Of a stretch of 64,000 nt of DNA, positions 24,825-35,391 are shown in pieces. The stretch spans positions 2,088,001-2,152,000 of the forward strand of contig NZ_JAIVFP010000001.1 of NCBI RefSeq assembly GCF_022760755.1, in the 5' to 3' direction. Source of the DNA: Candidatus Rhodoblastus alkanivorans (GTDB lineage Bacteria; Pseudomonadota; Alphaproteobacteria; Rhizobiales; Beijerinckiaceae). A program made the translations under genes and the position numbers. The first letter of the stretch is position 1. Each line of letters opens with the position of its first letter. Under the pieces are notes generated by a model, which saw only the letters and a list, made by a program, of their open reading frames with translations, was not told where the DNA came from and ran no database searches.

Positions 24825-25133
24825 CTAAGTTCGCCAGGGATATTGGCGGCGAATCAGCGCTTCGCGCGCCAGGCGCCACGAAAAGCCCTGGACCGCGAGC
24901 GACCAGCCATAGGCGACGAGCGCGGCAAGCGGCGCGGCGAGCGGTTCGCCAAAGAGTGACCATTGCAGGAAGCGCATGGCGAAGGCGAGCGGCAGGCCGT
25001 AAAGCGCCAGCAGCCACAACGGCCGCCAGGTCAAAGCCACCGCGCGGCCGGCGGCGAAGGAGGCGAGGCCGCCGAGAACGATCGTGACGCCGAAGAAGAC
25101 GCGCGGGTCGCCGATGACGAAGCTGGCGTTCAA
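24825..25133 (-). CDS. DUF6867-type small membrane protein of the liv operon
   Basis: A 102-residue protein with three hydrophobic segments (FFGVTIVLGGLASFAAGRA, WLLALYGLPLAFAMRFL, PLAALVAYGWSLAVQG). The start VIGDPRVFFGVTIVLGG is typical of a small protein that ends alphaproteobacterial liv operons (DUF6867). Its ATG overlaps the livF stop by four bases, so it is co-translated with the transporter. An accessory role for the permease is an inference. Confidence 0.75.
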   Translation of the reverse strand: MNASFVIGDPRVFFGVTIVLGGLASFAAGRAVALTWRPLWLLALYGLPLAFAMRFLQWSLFGEPLAAPLAALVAYGWSLAVQGFSWRLAREALIRRQYPWRT

Positions 25134-25852
25134 TGGCCGCCTCCTTCGAGATAGGCGGCGCGGATTTTCGGGTCGCGCAACAATTCCGTGCCCGAGCCCT
25201 GCATGGCGATGGCGCCATTGACCAGGACATAGCCGCGATGGGCGAGTTTCAGCGCGTGATGGGCGTCCTGCTCGACGAGAAAGACGGAAATGCCCTCTTC
25301 CTGGTTCAACCGCCGGACCACGTCGAAAATCTGGCGGCAGATCAGCGGCGCGAGCCCGAGCGAAGGCTCGTCGAGCAGCAGCAGCTTGGGCCGGCTCATC
25401 AGGGCGCGTGCGATGGCCAGCATCTGCTGCTCGCCACCGGAAAGCGTGCCGCCGCGCTGGCCGGCGCGCTCTTTCAGCCGCGGGAAAATGGCGTAAACCC
25501 GTTCGAGATTTTCGGCGAAGCGATCGAACTTCGTCACCGACGCGCCCATCTGGAGATTTTCGAAAACCGTCATGCGCGAAAAGATGCGCCGGCCTTCCGG
25601 CGATTGCGCGATCGACAGCCGCGCGATCTCATGGGTCGGCAGGTCGGTGATGTCCTGGCCGTCATACAGGATTTTGCCGCTGCGCAGGCGCGGCGCGCCG
25701 AATACGCTCATCATCAGGGTCGATTTGCCCGCGCCATTGGCGCCGATCAGGGCGACGATCTCGCCTTTGTTGACGTCGAGATCGACGCCCTTGAGCGCCT
25801 GAACCGCGCCATAGAAGGCGGCGGCGCCGCGAATGGAGAGCAGGGCGCTCAT
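25130..25852 (-). CDS. livF: Branched-chain amino acid ABC transporter ATP-binding protein LivF
   Basis: ATPase subunit, 240 residues. Walker A is GANGAGKST, the signature motif is LSGGEQQMLAIARALM and Walker B is KLLLLDEPSLGLAP. The H-loop and C-terminal HRGYVLVNGAIAMQGSG are as in LivF. It overlaps livG upstream by four bases and the DUF6867-type gene downstream by four bases. Confidence 0.95.
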   Translation of the reverse strand: MSALLSIRGAAAFYGAVQALKGVDLDVNKGEIVALIGANGAGKSTLMMSVFGAPRLRSGKILYDGQDITDLPTHEIARLSIAQSPEGRRIFSRMTVFENLQMGASVTKFDRFAENLERVYAIFPRLKERAGQRGGTLSGGEQQMLAIARALMSRPKLLLLDEPSLGLAPLICRQIFDVVRRLNQEEGISVFLVEQDAHHALKLAHRGYVLVNGAIAMQGSGTELLRDPKIRAAYLEGGGH

Positions 25853-26775
25853 TGGTCCGCCCCGCGTTCCAGCGCGTGCTCCGCCGTTTCGGCTTCCTCT
25901 TCGGCGACGCCGAGATAGGCGGCGATCACCGCCGGGTCTTCGCGTATTTCGGCCGGCGAGCCGTCGGCGATTTTCTGGCCGTAGTCGAGCACGACGATAT
26001 GGTCGGAAATCGCCATGACCACCGCCATGTCATGTTCGATCAGAAGAAGAGAAACACCGTCCAAATCGCGAATTTCACGTAATAGTTTTGCTAATTCTGC
26101 GGATTCGTGGCCGTTGAGGCCGGCGGCCGGCTCGTCGAGGCACAAAAGATAGGGGTCCGTGCACATGGCGCGGGCGATTTCCAGCCGACGCTGGTCGCCA
26201 TAGGGCAATTCGCCGGCCGGATCGTTGGCGCGGGCGCGCAAGCCGATCCGCTCCAGCCAGTCTTTCGCCTTGGCGACCGCCTTTTCTTCCGCGCGGCGGT
26301 AAATCGGAAGGCCCAGCAGGCCGAAGAACCCATAGCCCGACGCCGGCGTCAGCGCGACATGCTGGGCGATGATGAGATTTTCCAGCGCGCTCATGCCCGG
26401 GAAGAGGCGGATGTTCTGAAAAGTCCGCGCGACCCGCGCCTTTTTGGCGATCTCGTAATCGGGCATGCGCTCCAGCAGGAAAAGGTTCTCGCCGCCGCGC
26501 GAAAAACGCCGGGCCGAGGCGGTGAGCGCCTCGATGCGGTCGTCCCACAGCGGGCCCTTCGGGGAAAAGGCGATGCGCCCGGCCGTCGGCTTGTAGAAGC
26601 CGGTCAGGCAGTTGAACAAGGTGGTCTTGCCGGCGCCATTGGGGCCGATCAGCGCGGTGATGTCGCCGCGCCCGACCGCGAAGGACACGTCATTGACCGC
26701 GACGAGGCCGCCGAAGCGCATGGTCAGCGAATCGACCCGCAGCAGTGGATCGGCGATCCAGCGCGACGCGGTCAC
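25849..26775 (-). CDS. livG: Branched-chain amino acid ABC transporter ATP-binding protein LivG
   Basis: ATPase subunit, 308 residues from the GTG at 26775, which overlaps the livM stop and has GGAGGCGG upstream. Walker A is GPNGAGKTT; the signature motif is the LivG variant LPYGDQRRLEIARAM; Walker B is LLCLDEPAAGL. It is longer than E. coli LivG because of an extra segment around residues 75-105 (PLWDDRIEALTASARRFSRG), common in alphaproteobacterial members. A frame extending to 26997 is antisense-like reading of livM and was not used. Confidence 0.94.
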   Translation of the reverse strand: MTASRWIADPLLRVDSLTMRFGGLVAVNDVSFAVGRGDITALIGPNGAGKTTLFNCLTGFYKPTAGRIAFSPKGPLWDDRIEALTASARRFSRGGENLFLLERMPDYEIAKKARVARTFQNIRLFPGMSALENLIIAQHVALTPASGYGFFGLLGLPIYRRAEEKAVAKAKDWLERIGLRARANDPAGELPYGDQRRLEIARAMCTDPYLLCLDEPAAGLNGHESAELAKLLREIRDLDGVSLLLIEHDMAVVMAISDHIVVLDYGQKIADGSPAEIREDPAVIAAYLGVAEEEAETAEHALERGADQ

Positions 26776-28091
26776 TCCGCCGCCTCCGCGACCGGGAGGA
26801 GCTTGATGGTGGGCTCGCGCGCGGAAACAATGCCGCGCGGGCGGAAATTCATCATCGCCACCATGGCGAGGCCGACCAGCAGCATGCGATATTGCGCCGG
26901 GTCGAAATCCGGTCCGAAGACCATTTTCAGGAAATTGAGCTGGCGCAGCAGCTCCGACGCGCCGACGATCAGCACGGCGGCGAGCGCCACGCCCCATTGC
27001 GAGCCGCGCCCGCCCAGCACGACGATGGCGAGGATGGTCGCGCTCTCGTTGAAGGTGAAGCTCGAAGGCGACACCACGCCCTGCCGGAGCGCGAACAGGC
27101 AGCCGGCGATTCCCGCGAAAAAGGCGCCGAGCGCAAAGGCGGTGAGTTTGATATTGGCGGTGTCGAGGCCGAGCGCCCGGCAGGCGATCTCATCCTCGCG
27201 CAGGGCCTCCCAGGCGCGACCGAGCGGCAGGCGGCGCAGGCGAATCGAGACGACATTGGCGAGCAAAGCCAGCGCCAGCACCACGAAATAAAGGAAGATC
27301 AGCTTGTGGACGGCGGCGAAATGCAGGCCGAAATGGGCGTCGAAGCCGCGCGGGCCGGGGATGAAGGGCAGGCCGAAAAAGGTGATGTGGGGGAAGTTGA
27401 ACAGGCCCTGTTCGCCATGGGTCACCACGTCCCAGTTGATCAGCACCATGCGGACGATCTCGGCGAAGGCCAAAGTGACGATGGCGAGATAGTCGCCGCG
27501 CAGGCGCAGGATCGGGAAGCCGATACAGACCCCCCACAGCGCCGCGAGCATGCCGCAGACGGGGAGCAGGGACCAGAACGATAGGCCGGTGAGCGGGGCA
27601 AGCAGGGCATAGGCATAGGCCCCGACGGCGTAGAAGGCGGCATAGCCGAGATCGAGCAGGCCGGCGAGGCCGACGGTGATGTTCAGGCCCCAGCCGAGCA
27701 GGACATAAAGCAAAATCTGGACGCCGAACGTGTCCACCCATTTCAGCGCCGGGCGAGGCCCGAGCAGGGCTGTCACCGCCAGCGGATAGGCGATCAGCGC
27801 CGCCACGCCGAGCCAGGCGAGCCACGGCCTTTTCACCGCCGGTTTCGCCGCCGCGACTTCCGCTTTCAGGGTCCTCGGCCGCCCGTTCCATAGGGTGAGC
27901 ACGAAGCGCAGGGCGAAGCCGAGCGCGCAGAAAGTGAAATAGAGGGGCCAGCGCGCGCGCAGAGTCAGCACATTGTTGAAATCGGGCGCGGCGCGGTAGG
28001 CGAGGATGGGGAAGCCGAGGACCGCCACCACCAGCGCCGCGACGCTCGCTTCCCGGAAGGCGCGGGAGAGGAGGGACGGCTGCGCGCTCAA
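26772..28091 (-). CDS. livM: Branched-chain amino acid ABC transporter permease LivM
   Basis: Permease of 439 residues. The core carries the LivM pattern GLNITVGLAGLLDLGYAAFYAVGAY, RGDYLAIVTLAFAEIVRM and WGVALAAVLIVGASELL. It has an extra N-terminal region of about 120 residues with two or three more helices, as often found in alphaproteobacteria. It starts three bases after livH and overlaps livG by four bases. Confidence 0.93.
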   Translation of the reverse strand: MSAQPSLLSRAFREASVAALVVAVLGFPILAYRAAPDFNNVLTLRARWPLYFTFCALGFALRFVLTLWNGRPRTLKAEVAAAKPAVKRPWLAWLGVAALIAYPLAVTALLGPRPALKWVDTFGVQILLYVLLGWGLNITVGLAGLLDLGYAAFYAVGAYAYALLAPLTGLSFWSLLPVCGMLAALWGVCIGFPILRLRGDYLAIVTLAFAEIVRMVLINWDVVTHGEQGLFNFPHITFFGLPFIPGPRGFDAHFGLHFAAVHKLIFLYFVVLALALLANVVSIRLRRLPLGRAWEALREDEIACRALGLDTANIKLTAFALGAFFAGIAGCLFALRQGVVSPSSFTFNESATILAIVVLGGRGSQWGVALAAVLIVGASELLRQLNFLKMVFGPDFDPAQYRMLLVGLAMVAMMNFRPRGIVSAREPTIKLLPVAEAAE

Positions 28092-28094
28092 ACG

Positions 28095-29006
28095 TCAGAC
28101 CTTTTCGACGTCGGGCCGCCCGAGCAGGCCGGAGGGCATGAAGATGAGGGTGACGGCGAGGATGGAAAAGGCGGCGACGTCCTTGTAGTCGCTGGAAAAA
28201 TACTGGCCCCACAAGGTTTCGATCAGGCCGATGGCGAGCCCGCCGAGGACCGCGCCGGGCAGCGATCCGATGCCGCCAAGGACAGCCGCGGTAAAAGCCT
28301 TCACGCCGGGGACGAAGCCGTCGGTGGATTTGACCACGCCATATTGCAGCAGGAACAGGAATCCGGCGACCGCCGCCAGCGCCGCCCCGATCACGAAGGT
28401 CAAGGCGATGGTGCGATCGACGTCCACGCCGAGCAAAGCGGCCATTTTGGCGTCCTGCTCGCAGGCGCGCTGCGCCCGCCCGAGCGGCGTCTTCTGCACC
28501 ACGAACCAGAAGGCGGCGAGCAGGACCGCCGTGACCGTGACGATCAATATCTGCTTGTAGGAGAGCGTCACGTCATAGGAATTGTCGTGGGTCAGCAGGA
28601 TGACCTTTTCGAGCAGCGGCGGAATGGACTTGTTGTTCGGTCCCTGGGTGACGGTGACGAAATTGGAAAGGAAGGTGGACATGCCGATCGCCGAGATCAG
28701 CGGCGCCAGCCGGAACGAGCCGCGCAGGCGGCGATAGGCGACGCGCTCGATCACGAAATTCCACAAGGCGGTGATGCACATCGAGCCGAACAACACGAGG
28801 ATGAAGAGGACGCCCGAGGGCAGGCCGGCGGATTTCATCAACAGCAGCAGCAGCAGCGCGATGAAGGCCGAGAGCATGAAGACGTCGCCATGGGCGAAAT
28901 TCACCATGCCGATAATGCCATAGACCATCGTATAGCCGATGGCGATCAGCCCGTAGATCGAGCCGAGGGTGACGCCGTTGATGAGCTGTTGCAGAAAAAC
29001 TTCCAT
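28095..29006 (-). CDS. livH: Branched-chain amino acid ABC transporter permease LivH
   Basis: Permease of 303 residues, first gene of the liv operon. The start MEVFLQQLINGVTLGSIYGL and the motif YGIIGMVNFAHGDVFML are diagnostic; the EAA-like loop region reads GRAQRACEQDAKMAALLGV. The ATG at 29006 was chosen as the family-typical start; an in-frame ATG eight codons upstream is less likely. The order is livH-livM-livG-livF-DUF6867 on the minus strand. Confidence 0.95.
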   Translation of the reverse strand: MEVFLQQLINGVTLGSIYGLIAIGYTMVYGIIGMVNFAHGDVFMLSAFIALLLLLLMKSAGLPSGVLFILVLFGSMCITALWNFVIERVAYRRLRGSFRLAPLISAIGMSTFLSNFVTVTQGPNNKSIPPLLEKVILLTHDNSYDVTLSYKQILIVTVTAVLLAAFWFVVQKTPLGRAQRACEQDAKMAALLGVDVDRTIALTFVIGAALAAVAGFLFLLQYGVVKSTDGFVPGVKAFTAAVLGGIGSLPGAVLGGLAIGLIETLWGQYFSSDYKDVAAFSILAVTLIFMPSGLLGRPDVEKV

Positions 29007-29059
29007 TCGCGCCCCGGAATCGCCCGCCACTCATGTCACGCTAGCAAGGCCGGCGCCGG

Positions 29060-29400
29060 GTCGCAATATTTCGTCCTGACGCGGCGCGGCTCAGCGCGTG
29101 TTATGTGAGAGCTTCGCCAACGCCGGCCAGGGGAGCACGGCCCAATCCGGATTGTCGCAGGCCCGGGCGACGCCGGCGAAACGCGCGCCCAGCCACAGCC
29201 CCCAGCCACAGCCACTTGTCATTTGTCATCGAGCGACCAGGCCGGAAAGCTCCACACCTCGGGATCGGAATAATCGCGTATTGAGTGATCTGGGCGATCT
29301 TCGCAAGCCTGACGCCGGCGGCCGATGGCTTTTCCGGCGCCGGAACGGAACGCCCCATCGACCGGGCGGCTTTCCCGCGGCGCGCGGATAGTGCTAATCA
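29060..29400 (-). pseudogene. Probable decayed gene with a 13-bp duplication
   Basis: The minus strand shows natural-looking protein pieces in different frames: RLAKIAQITQYAI, DPEVWSFPAWSLDDK, then after a frame change LGARFAGVARACDNPDWAVL and PWPALAKLSH before a stop near 29092. A perfect 13-bp tandem duplication at 29188-29213 lies at one of the frame changes and would cause it. No family is recognised. The whole stretch is otherwise empty between livH and the flavin reductase. Confidence 0.35.
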
Positions 29401-29424
29401 CGGCGGATGCTCGAAGGAAGTTTG

Positions 29425-29916
29425 ATGCTCGATCCCAAGGCCTATCGCGACGCGATGAGCGAAATCGCCTCGCCTGTGCATATCATCGCCACCGACGGAC
29501 CAGCGGGACTCGCCGGCATGACCGTGACCGCGCTTGCGTCCGTCACCGATCAGCCCGCGACTTTGCTGGTCTGCGTCAACCGCCAATCGCCCTCCGCGCC
29601 GCGCTTCCTCAAGAACAAGGCGTTCAGCGTGAATTCGCTTGGCGCCGCGGACCAGAAGCTCGCAGATATTTTCGCCGGCCGCACCGACGAGCATTTTGCC
29701 GAAAAATTCACCCATGGCTTATGGCGCAAGGGTGCGACCGGCGCGCCGCTGCTCGAAGGCGCGCTGGCCAATTTCGACTGCCGCCTGATTGAGGCGAAGG
29801 ACGTCGGCACGCATCACATTCTGATCGGCGAGGTCGTGGCCGTCGCCCGCCGCGACGAAGGCGCGGGCCTGCTCTATCACCGCCGCGCCTACCGGCGCAG
29901 CGACGACGAACTGTGA
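29425..29916 (+). CDS. Flavin reductase-like domain protein
   Basis: A 163-residue FMN-binding split-barrel protein of the flavin reductase (RutF/HpaC) family, which reduces FMN or FAD with NAD(P)H for a partner monooxygenase. Motifs are GMTVTALASVTDQPATLLVCVNR, FSVNSLGAADQKLADIFAG and ANFDCRLIEAKDVGTHHILIG. The ATG at 29425 has AAGGAAG upstream; an ATG at 29407 is also in frame. No partner oxygenase gene is adjacent. Confidence 0.88.
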   Translation: MLDPKAYRDAMSEIASPVHIIATDGPAGLAGMTVTALASVTDQPATLLVCVNRQSPSAPRFLKNKAFSVNSLGAADQKLADIFAGRTDEHFAEKFTHGLWRKGATGAPLLEGALANFDCRLIEAKDVGTHHILIGEVVAVARRDEGAGLLYHRRAYRRSDDEL

Positions 29917-29998
29917 AAGAGAAGAACGGGTTAACCTTTCCACCTGTTGACTCTAATCCTTTAGCTTCGAGCAATTCGGCGCGCGTTAGCCTCTGGAC

Positions 29999-30484
29999 AT
30001 GACGGAGAGGCCGACCATGAGACAAGCAAGCGCCGCGAAAATTACCCTTTATGGCGTGGAGGCGCTGGATGAGCGCCGCGCCATGATTTCCTCGCTGGCC
30101 CAGGCCGGCCGAAATCTCGCCCCGGCCGAGGTGCGCCAGCTGCGCCGCGCCCTGTTCGAGGACGAGGGCGTGAGCCGCGACGAGGCTCAGGCCCTGTTCG
30201 ACCTCGACCGCGTCCAGGACGCGCCTTGCGCCGAATGGACCGAATTTTTCGTCGAATGCCTGACCGACCATGCGGTCTGGCAATGCCGGCCCACCGGAAT
30301 CGTTTCGGACGGCGACGCCGAATGGCTCGTCCGGGAGGCGGACCGCTGCCGTCCGGTCACCGGCGTCGCTTTGCTCGCCAATGTGCTGGCCGAAGCCCAT
30401 CGCGCGCCGCCCTGGCTGGTCGCCGCCGTCCGCGCCCGCGTCCAGATGCCCGAAATTCAGGCGGAGCTCGCCCGGGAGGCCTGA
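29999..30484 (+). CDS. Conserved hypothetical protein
   Basis: A 161-residue, mostly helical acidic protein without signal peptide. It contains LRRALFEDEGVSRDEAQALFDLD and CAEWTEFFVECLTDHAVWQC, then GDAEWLVREADR. The pattern resembles TerB-like or EF-hand-like helical proteins but no calcium loop is clear. It lies between the flavin reductase and pccA, all on the plus strand. Its function is unknown. Confidence 0.65.
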   Translation: MTERPTMRQASAAKITLYGVEALDERRAMISSLAQAGRNLAPAEVRQLRRALFEDEGVSRDEAQALFDLDRVQDAPCAEWTEFFVECLTDHAVWQCRPTGIVSDGDAEWLVREADRCRPVTGVALLANVLAEAHRAPPWLVAAVRARVQMPEIQAELAREA

Positions 30485-30614
30485 AAAAGTCAAGCCGCTC
30501 CTAGTCCTTTGGCTGCTGGACGAGGGCGGCGACTTCCCATAAAAGCGGTTCGATCCAATCGTCAGCATGGGCCTTGCCGCCGCAAGGCCGGGTTCGTTCC
30601 GCTCCGGGGCCTGA

Positions 30615-32621
<2,007 letters not shown>

Positions 32622-32638
32622 GCGTCGGCTGAATCGAA

Positions 32639-32662
32639 ACTCCCGGCGGGAAGGCCGGGAGT
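32639..32662. terminator. Hairpin between convergent pccA and DUF2147-like gene
   Basis: ACTCCCGGC (32639-32647) pairs with GCCGGGAGT (32654-32662). The flanks are only moderately T-rich (CTTG on the plus side, TTTCG on the minus side), so termination in either direction is plausible but not certain. Confidence 0.5.
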
Positions 32663-32686
32663 CTTGATGCGGAAAGGCTCAGGAAA

Positions 32687-33046
32687 TCAGATGCGCTTCC
32701 AGCTTTCGGAATCGCACATCGATTCGCCGACGGCGCAGCCCTTGATGGTCAGGCCGCCGCCGGAAACGGTGACGGTGCCGTTGAAGGTCATCATGCCGGG
32801 CATGGAGGGGTGCTTCATGTCCGAGCCTTTCCAGATCGAGCCGCCGACATGGCTCATGCCATGGCACATTTCGAAACCCGCCTGGCGGCCGGAGACGATC
32901 TTGCAGTAAAGCTTGCCGCCGACGACCGACACCTTGACCTTGTCGCCATTCGGCCGCGCATAAGAGCCGGCGACGTCGCCCGCCGCGGCCTGGCCGATCA
33001 TTCCGGCGGTGAATGCAATGGCGACAGCCCATTTTGCAAATTTCAT
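32687..33046 (-). CDS. Secreted DUF2147-like protein
   Basis: A 119-residue protein with a signal peptide (MKFAKWAVAIAFTAGMIGQAAA). The mature part has the DUF2147 look: GDVAGSYARPNGDKVKVSVVGGKLYCKI in the middle and GLTIKGCAVGESMCDSESWKRI at the end. Four cysteines and several Met residues are present. The ATG at 33046 follows GGGAGG. Family function is unknown; members are small periplasmic beta proteins. Confidence 0.7.
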   Translation of the reverse strand: MKFAKWAVAIAFTAGMIGQAAAGDVAGSYARPNGDKVKVSVVGGKLYCKIVSGRQAGFEMCHGMSHVGGSIWKGSDMKHPSMPGMMTFNGTVTVSGGGLTIKGCAVGESMCDSESWKRI

Positions 33047-33152
33047 TTGTTTCCTCCCGTTTCGGCTTTTATGTGCCGGTTCGGCGCAATTTCCGCGCCC
33101 GAGCGATCATCACATTCAAATACGTCAATATCAATATGGGTAAGGCGCTCCC

Positions 33153-33635
33153 ATGCCGTTGAATTTCGCCTATGGCTCCAACATGGACGCCGCCGCCATG
33201 GCGCGGCGCTGCCCCGGCGCGCGTGCGCTCGGGCGGGCCTTCCTGCCGCGCCACCGCTTCGACCTGATGCCGGACGGCTTCGCCACCATCGTCCGCGACC
33301 CCGCCGCCATGGTCGCGGGGGTGCTGTGGGAACTGGGTTTCGGCGATCTCGCCGCGCTTGACCGCTATGAGGGGGTGGCGCAGGGCGCCTATCTCAAGAT
33401 TTCGCAGCCGATCCTGCGCGAGGGCGCTTCGCCGATCCGCGCCCTGGTCTATATCGGCGCCCCGGGCAAGAGCCTTGGCCGTGCGCCAGCCGATTACATG
33501 CGGCAGATCGTCGTGGCCGCCCGCGCCCAGGGCCTTTCGAGCGATTATGTCGATTACCTGCGCCGCGTCGGCGGCGAGGACGTCCCCGAGGCGCCGACGA
33601 AATTTCGCGCCATCAAGAATCTTTCTTTCCTGTGA
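33153..33635 (+). CDS. Gamma-glutamylcyclotransferase-like protein
   Basis: A 160-residue member of the GGCT/AIG2 fold. The substrate-binding motif FAYGSNMD is at the N-terminus and the catalytic glutamate is in LDRYEGVAQGAY (about residue 74). These enzymes turn gamma-glutamyl peptides into 5-oxoproline, or act on glutathione; the substrate here is not known. It is seven bases before panC and likely co-transcribed with it. Confidence 0.82.
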   Translation: MPLNFAYGSNMDAAAMARRCPGARALGRAFLPRHRFDLMPDGFATIVRDPAAMVAGVLWELGFGDLAALDRYEGVAQGAYLKISQPILREGASPIRALVYIGAPGKSLGRAPADYMRQIVVAARAQGLSSDYVDYLRRVGGEDVPEAPTKFRAIKNLSFL

Positions 33636-33642
33636 GCCCCGG

Positions 33643-34497
33643 ATGACCGAACAGCCGCTGATTTTCCGCAACATCGCCGTGATGCGCCGCGCCGTCGCGC
33701 AATGGCGCGCCGCGGGCGAGGCCGTCGCCCTGATCCCTACTATGGGCGCGCTCCACGCCGGCCATATTTCGCTGATCAAAGCCTCGCGCGAAAACGCCCG
33801 CCGCGCCATTGTGTCGATCTTCGTCAATCCGACCCAATTCGCGCCCAACGAGGATTTTTCCGCCTATCCGCGCACCTTCGAGGCCGATCTCGCCAAACTC
33901 GCGGAAGCGGGCTGCGACGGCTGTTTCGCCCCGATGGCTTCGGAAATGTATCCGGAGGGCTTCTCGACCAAAATCCTTCCCGGCGGCCCGGCGCTCGCCG
34001 GGCTGGAGGACAGGTTCCGGCCCGATCATTTCGCCGGCATGGCCCAGGTGGTCGCCAAATTGCTCAACCAGTCCCAGGCCGATTGCGCCTTTTTCGGCGA
34101 GAAGGATTTCCAGCAACTCGCGGTGATTCGCCGCATGGCCGCCGATCTCGACATTCCGACCGCAATTTTCGGCGTTCCGACCCTGCGCGAGCCGGACGGC
34201 CTGGCGATGTCGTCGCGCAATGTCTATCTGTCGGCGCAGGAGCGGGCGCAGGCCGTGACCCTTTCGCGCGTGCTGCGCGACAGCGCCAAGGCGATCAGGG
34301 CCGGCGCGCCGGTTGTTGACGTTGTCGCGCGGGCGGGCAGGGAGATCACGGCGGCCGGTTTCGCGCTCGATTATTTCGAGGCGCGCCAGGCACAAAGCCT
34401 TGCGCCGATCGCTGGGCTCGCCGAAGGGCCGATCCGGCTGCTGGTCGCGGCGCGGCTGGGCCGGACTCGGCTGATCGACAATTGGCCCGTTGAATAA
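33643..34497 (+). CDS. panC: Pantothenate synthetase
   Basis: Joins pantoate and beta-alanine with ATP to make pantothenate, the precursor of coenzyme A. The nucleotide-binding motif PTMGALHAGHISLI, SIFVNPTQFAPNEDF, and GEKDFQQLAVIRRM are diagnostic. MSSRNVYLSAQER gives the KMSKS-like loop. The ATG at 33643 gives 284 residues; a longer frame reading back into the preceding gene has no match. panB is not in the window. Confidence 0.95.
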   Translation: MTEQPLIFRNIAVMRRAVAQWRAAGEAVALIPTMGALHAGHISLIKASRENARRAIVSIFVNPTQFAPNEDFSAYPRTFEADLAKLAEAGCDGCFAPMASEMYPEGFSTKILPGGPALAGLEDRFRPDHFAGMAQVVAKLLNQSQADCAFFGEKDFQQLAVIRRMAADLDIPTAIFGVPTLREPDGLAMSSRNVYLSAQERAQAVTLSRVLRDSAKAIRAGAPVVDVVARAGREITAAGFALDYFEARQAQSLAPIAGLAEGPIRLLVAARLGRTRLIDNWPVE

Positions 34498-34783
34498 AAT
34501 TGCGCGAAAGAATTTTTCCTTTCGTTTGTGCTGCGGAAATCTTTTCCTTTTTGTTGCAAAATCTTTCGGAGAATTAATATTTTAGACGGCTTTGCCTTAG
34601 GGCTCTCTTGATTTTGTCGGGTCAGGCTGCGCTCCTCCCGTACGAATCTCGCATGAATCATGGGGAATTCGTATTCCGTCGGCGCGAAAATCCGTTCGCG
34701 ATTTCAATGATCTTCGCGCCTGCGCGACTTTGCGGATTGCGCAGCAATCTCGCGGAAGCCGTATCAACTGGCGAGGATGGGTC
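34498..34783. other. AT-rich intergenic region with dispersed repeat
   Basis: The stretch between panC and the DUF805 gene is clearly more AT-rich at its left end (34498-34590). Its right part (about 34665-34764) carries the dispersed repeat that recurs at 46776-46889. No gene is supported. Confidence 0.5.
34665..34764. repeat. Dispersed intergenic repeat, copy 1
   Basis: This segment shares three ordered blocks with 46776-46889: CGTATTCCG, GGCGCGAAAATCCG (34681-34694) with an inverted partner TTCGCGCC, and a 31-base block (34734-34764) that matches 46859-46889 at 29 of 31 positions. The block includes ATTGCGCAGCAAT, an imperfect palindrome. Copy 1 ends 19 bases before the DUF805 gene. Confidence 0.75.
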
Positions 34784-35389
34784 ATGACCGACCGTTTTCT
34801 TTGGCTGTTGTTTTCGTTTGAAGGGCGCATTAACCGCGCGACTTTCGCGAAGATTTTTTTCGCTCAGTTCGTCCTGGGTGCGGTCTTCCAGTTTTTTGTC
34901 CTAAATCGCTATATGGTTCCGACGCTTGACGCGGCGACGCACAAGATCCGGATGGCGCTCCACGCGCCGCCGCAGGTCGCCGCCGTGCTGTGCTTTCTTG
35001 CCATCGTGTCCTGCTGGGTTTCGTTCGCGAACTATATCAAGCGGCTGCATGATTTCGGCTGGAGCGGCTGGTGGCTCCTGGGGCCGGTGGGCTTGACGCT
35101 CGCGGGCCTGGTGGCCAGCCTGCCGTTTTTCCTGGTTCATCTCCGCGTCGTCGGCGCGCTTGTGCTTGGCGTCACGGTCAGCATGACAGTGATCGGCGGC
35201 CTGTTCCTTACGACGATGATGTTCTTCCGGCGTGGCGACACGGGCGAAAACGGCCATCCGCGGGCGCCTGGCTCACGCCTTCGCCCGCGCTTCGACGTCG
35301 AGCCCGGGGCGGCGCATGCGGAGCCGTCGGAATTTCATCCCGAGCGTCCACCTGCTCAGGGCTTCGGCCGCCGCGGCGTCCGCGCCTGA
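34784..35389 (+). CDS. DUF805 inner-membrane protein
   Basis: A 201-residue membrane protein with about four helices. The DUF805 hallmarks are FEGRINRATFAKIFF near the N-terminus and YIKRLHDFGWSGWWLLG in the middle. A polar, Pro- and Arg-rich tail of about 50 residues follows the last helix (MTVIGGLFLTTMMFF). The ATG at 34784 gives the family-typical start. It is preceded by the dispersed repeat and ends three bases from the convergent lipB stop. Confidence 0.8.
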   Translation: MTDRFLWLLFSFEGRINRATFAKIFFAQFVLGAVFQFFVLNRYMVPTLDAATHKIRMALHAPPQVAAVLCFLAIVSCWVSFANYIKRLHDFGWSGWWLLGPVGLTLAGLVASLPFFLVHLRVVGALVLGVTVSMTVIGGLFLTTMMFFRRGDTGENGHPRAPGSRLRPRFDVEPGAAHAEPSEFHPERPPAQGFGRRGVRA

Positions 35390-35391
35390 TT

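Noticed and set aside
24132-24959. Plus-strand frame with HGNLRHGN-type repeats opposite the Gly/Phe/His gene
   Set aside because: The repeats are just the reverse reading of the GGFHG-coding 15-bp units; the minus strand has a signal peptide and a ribosome-binding site.
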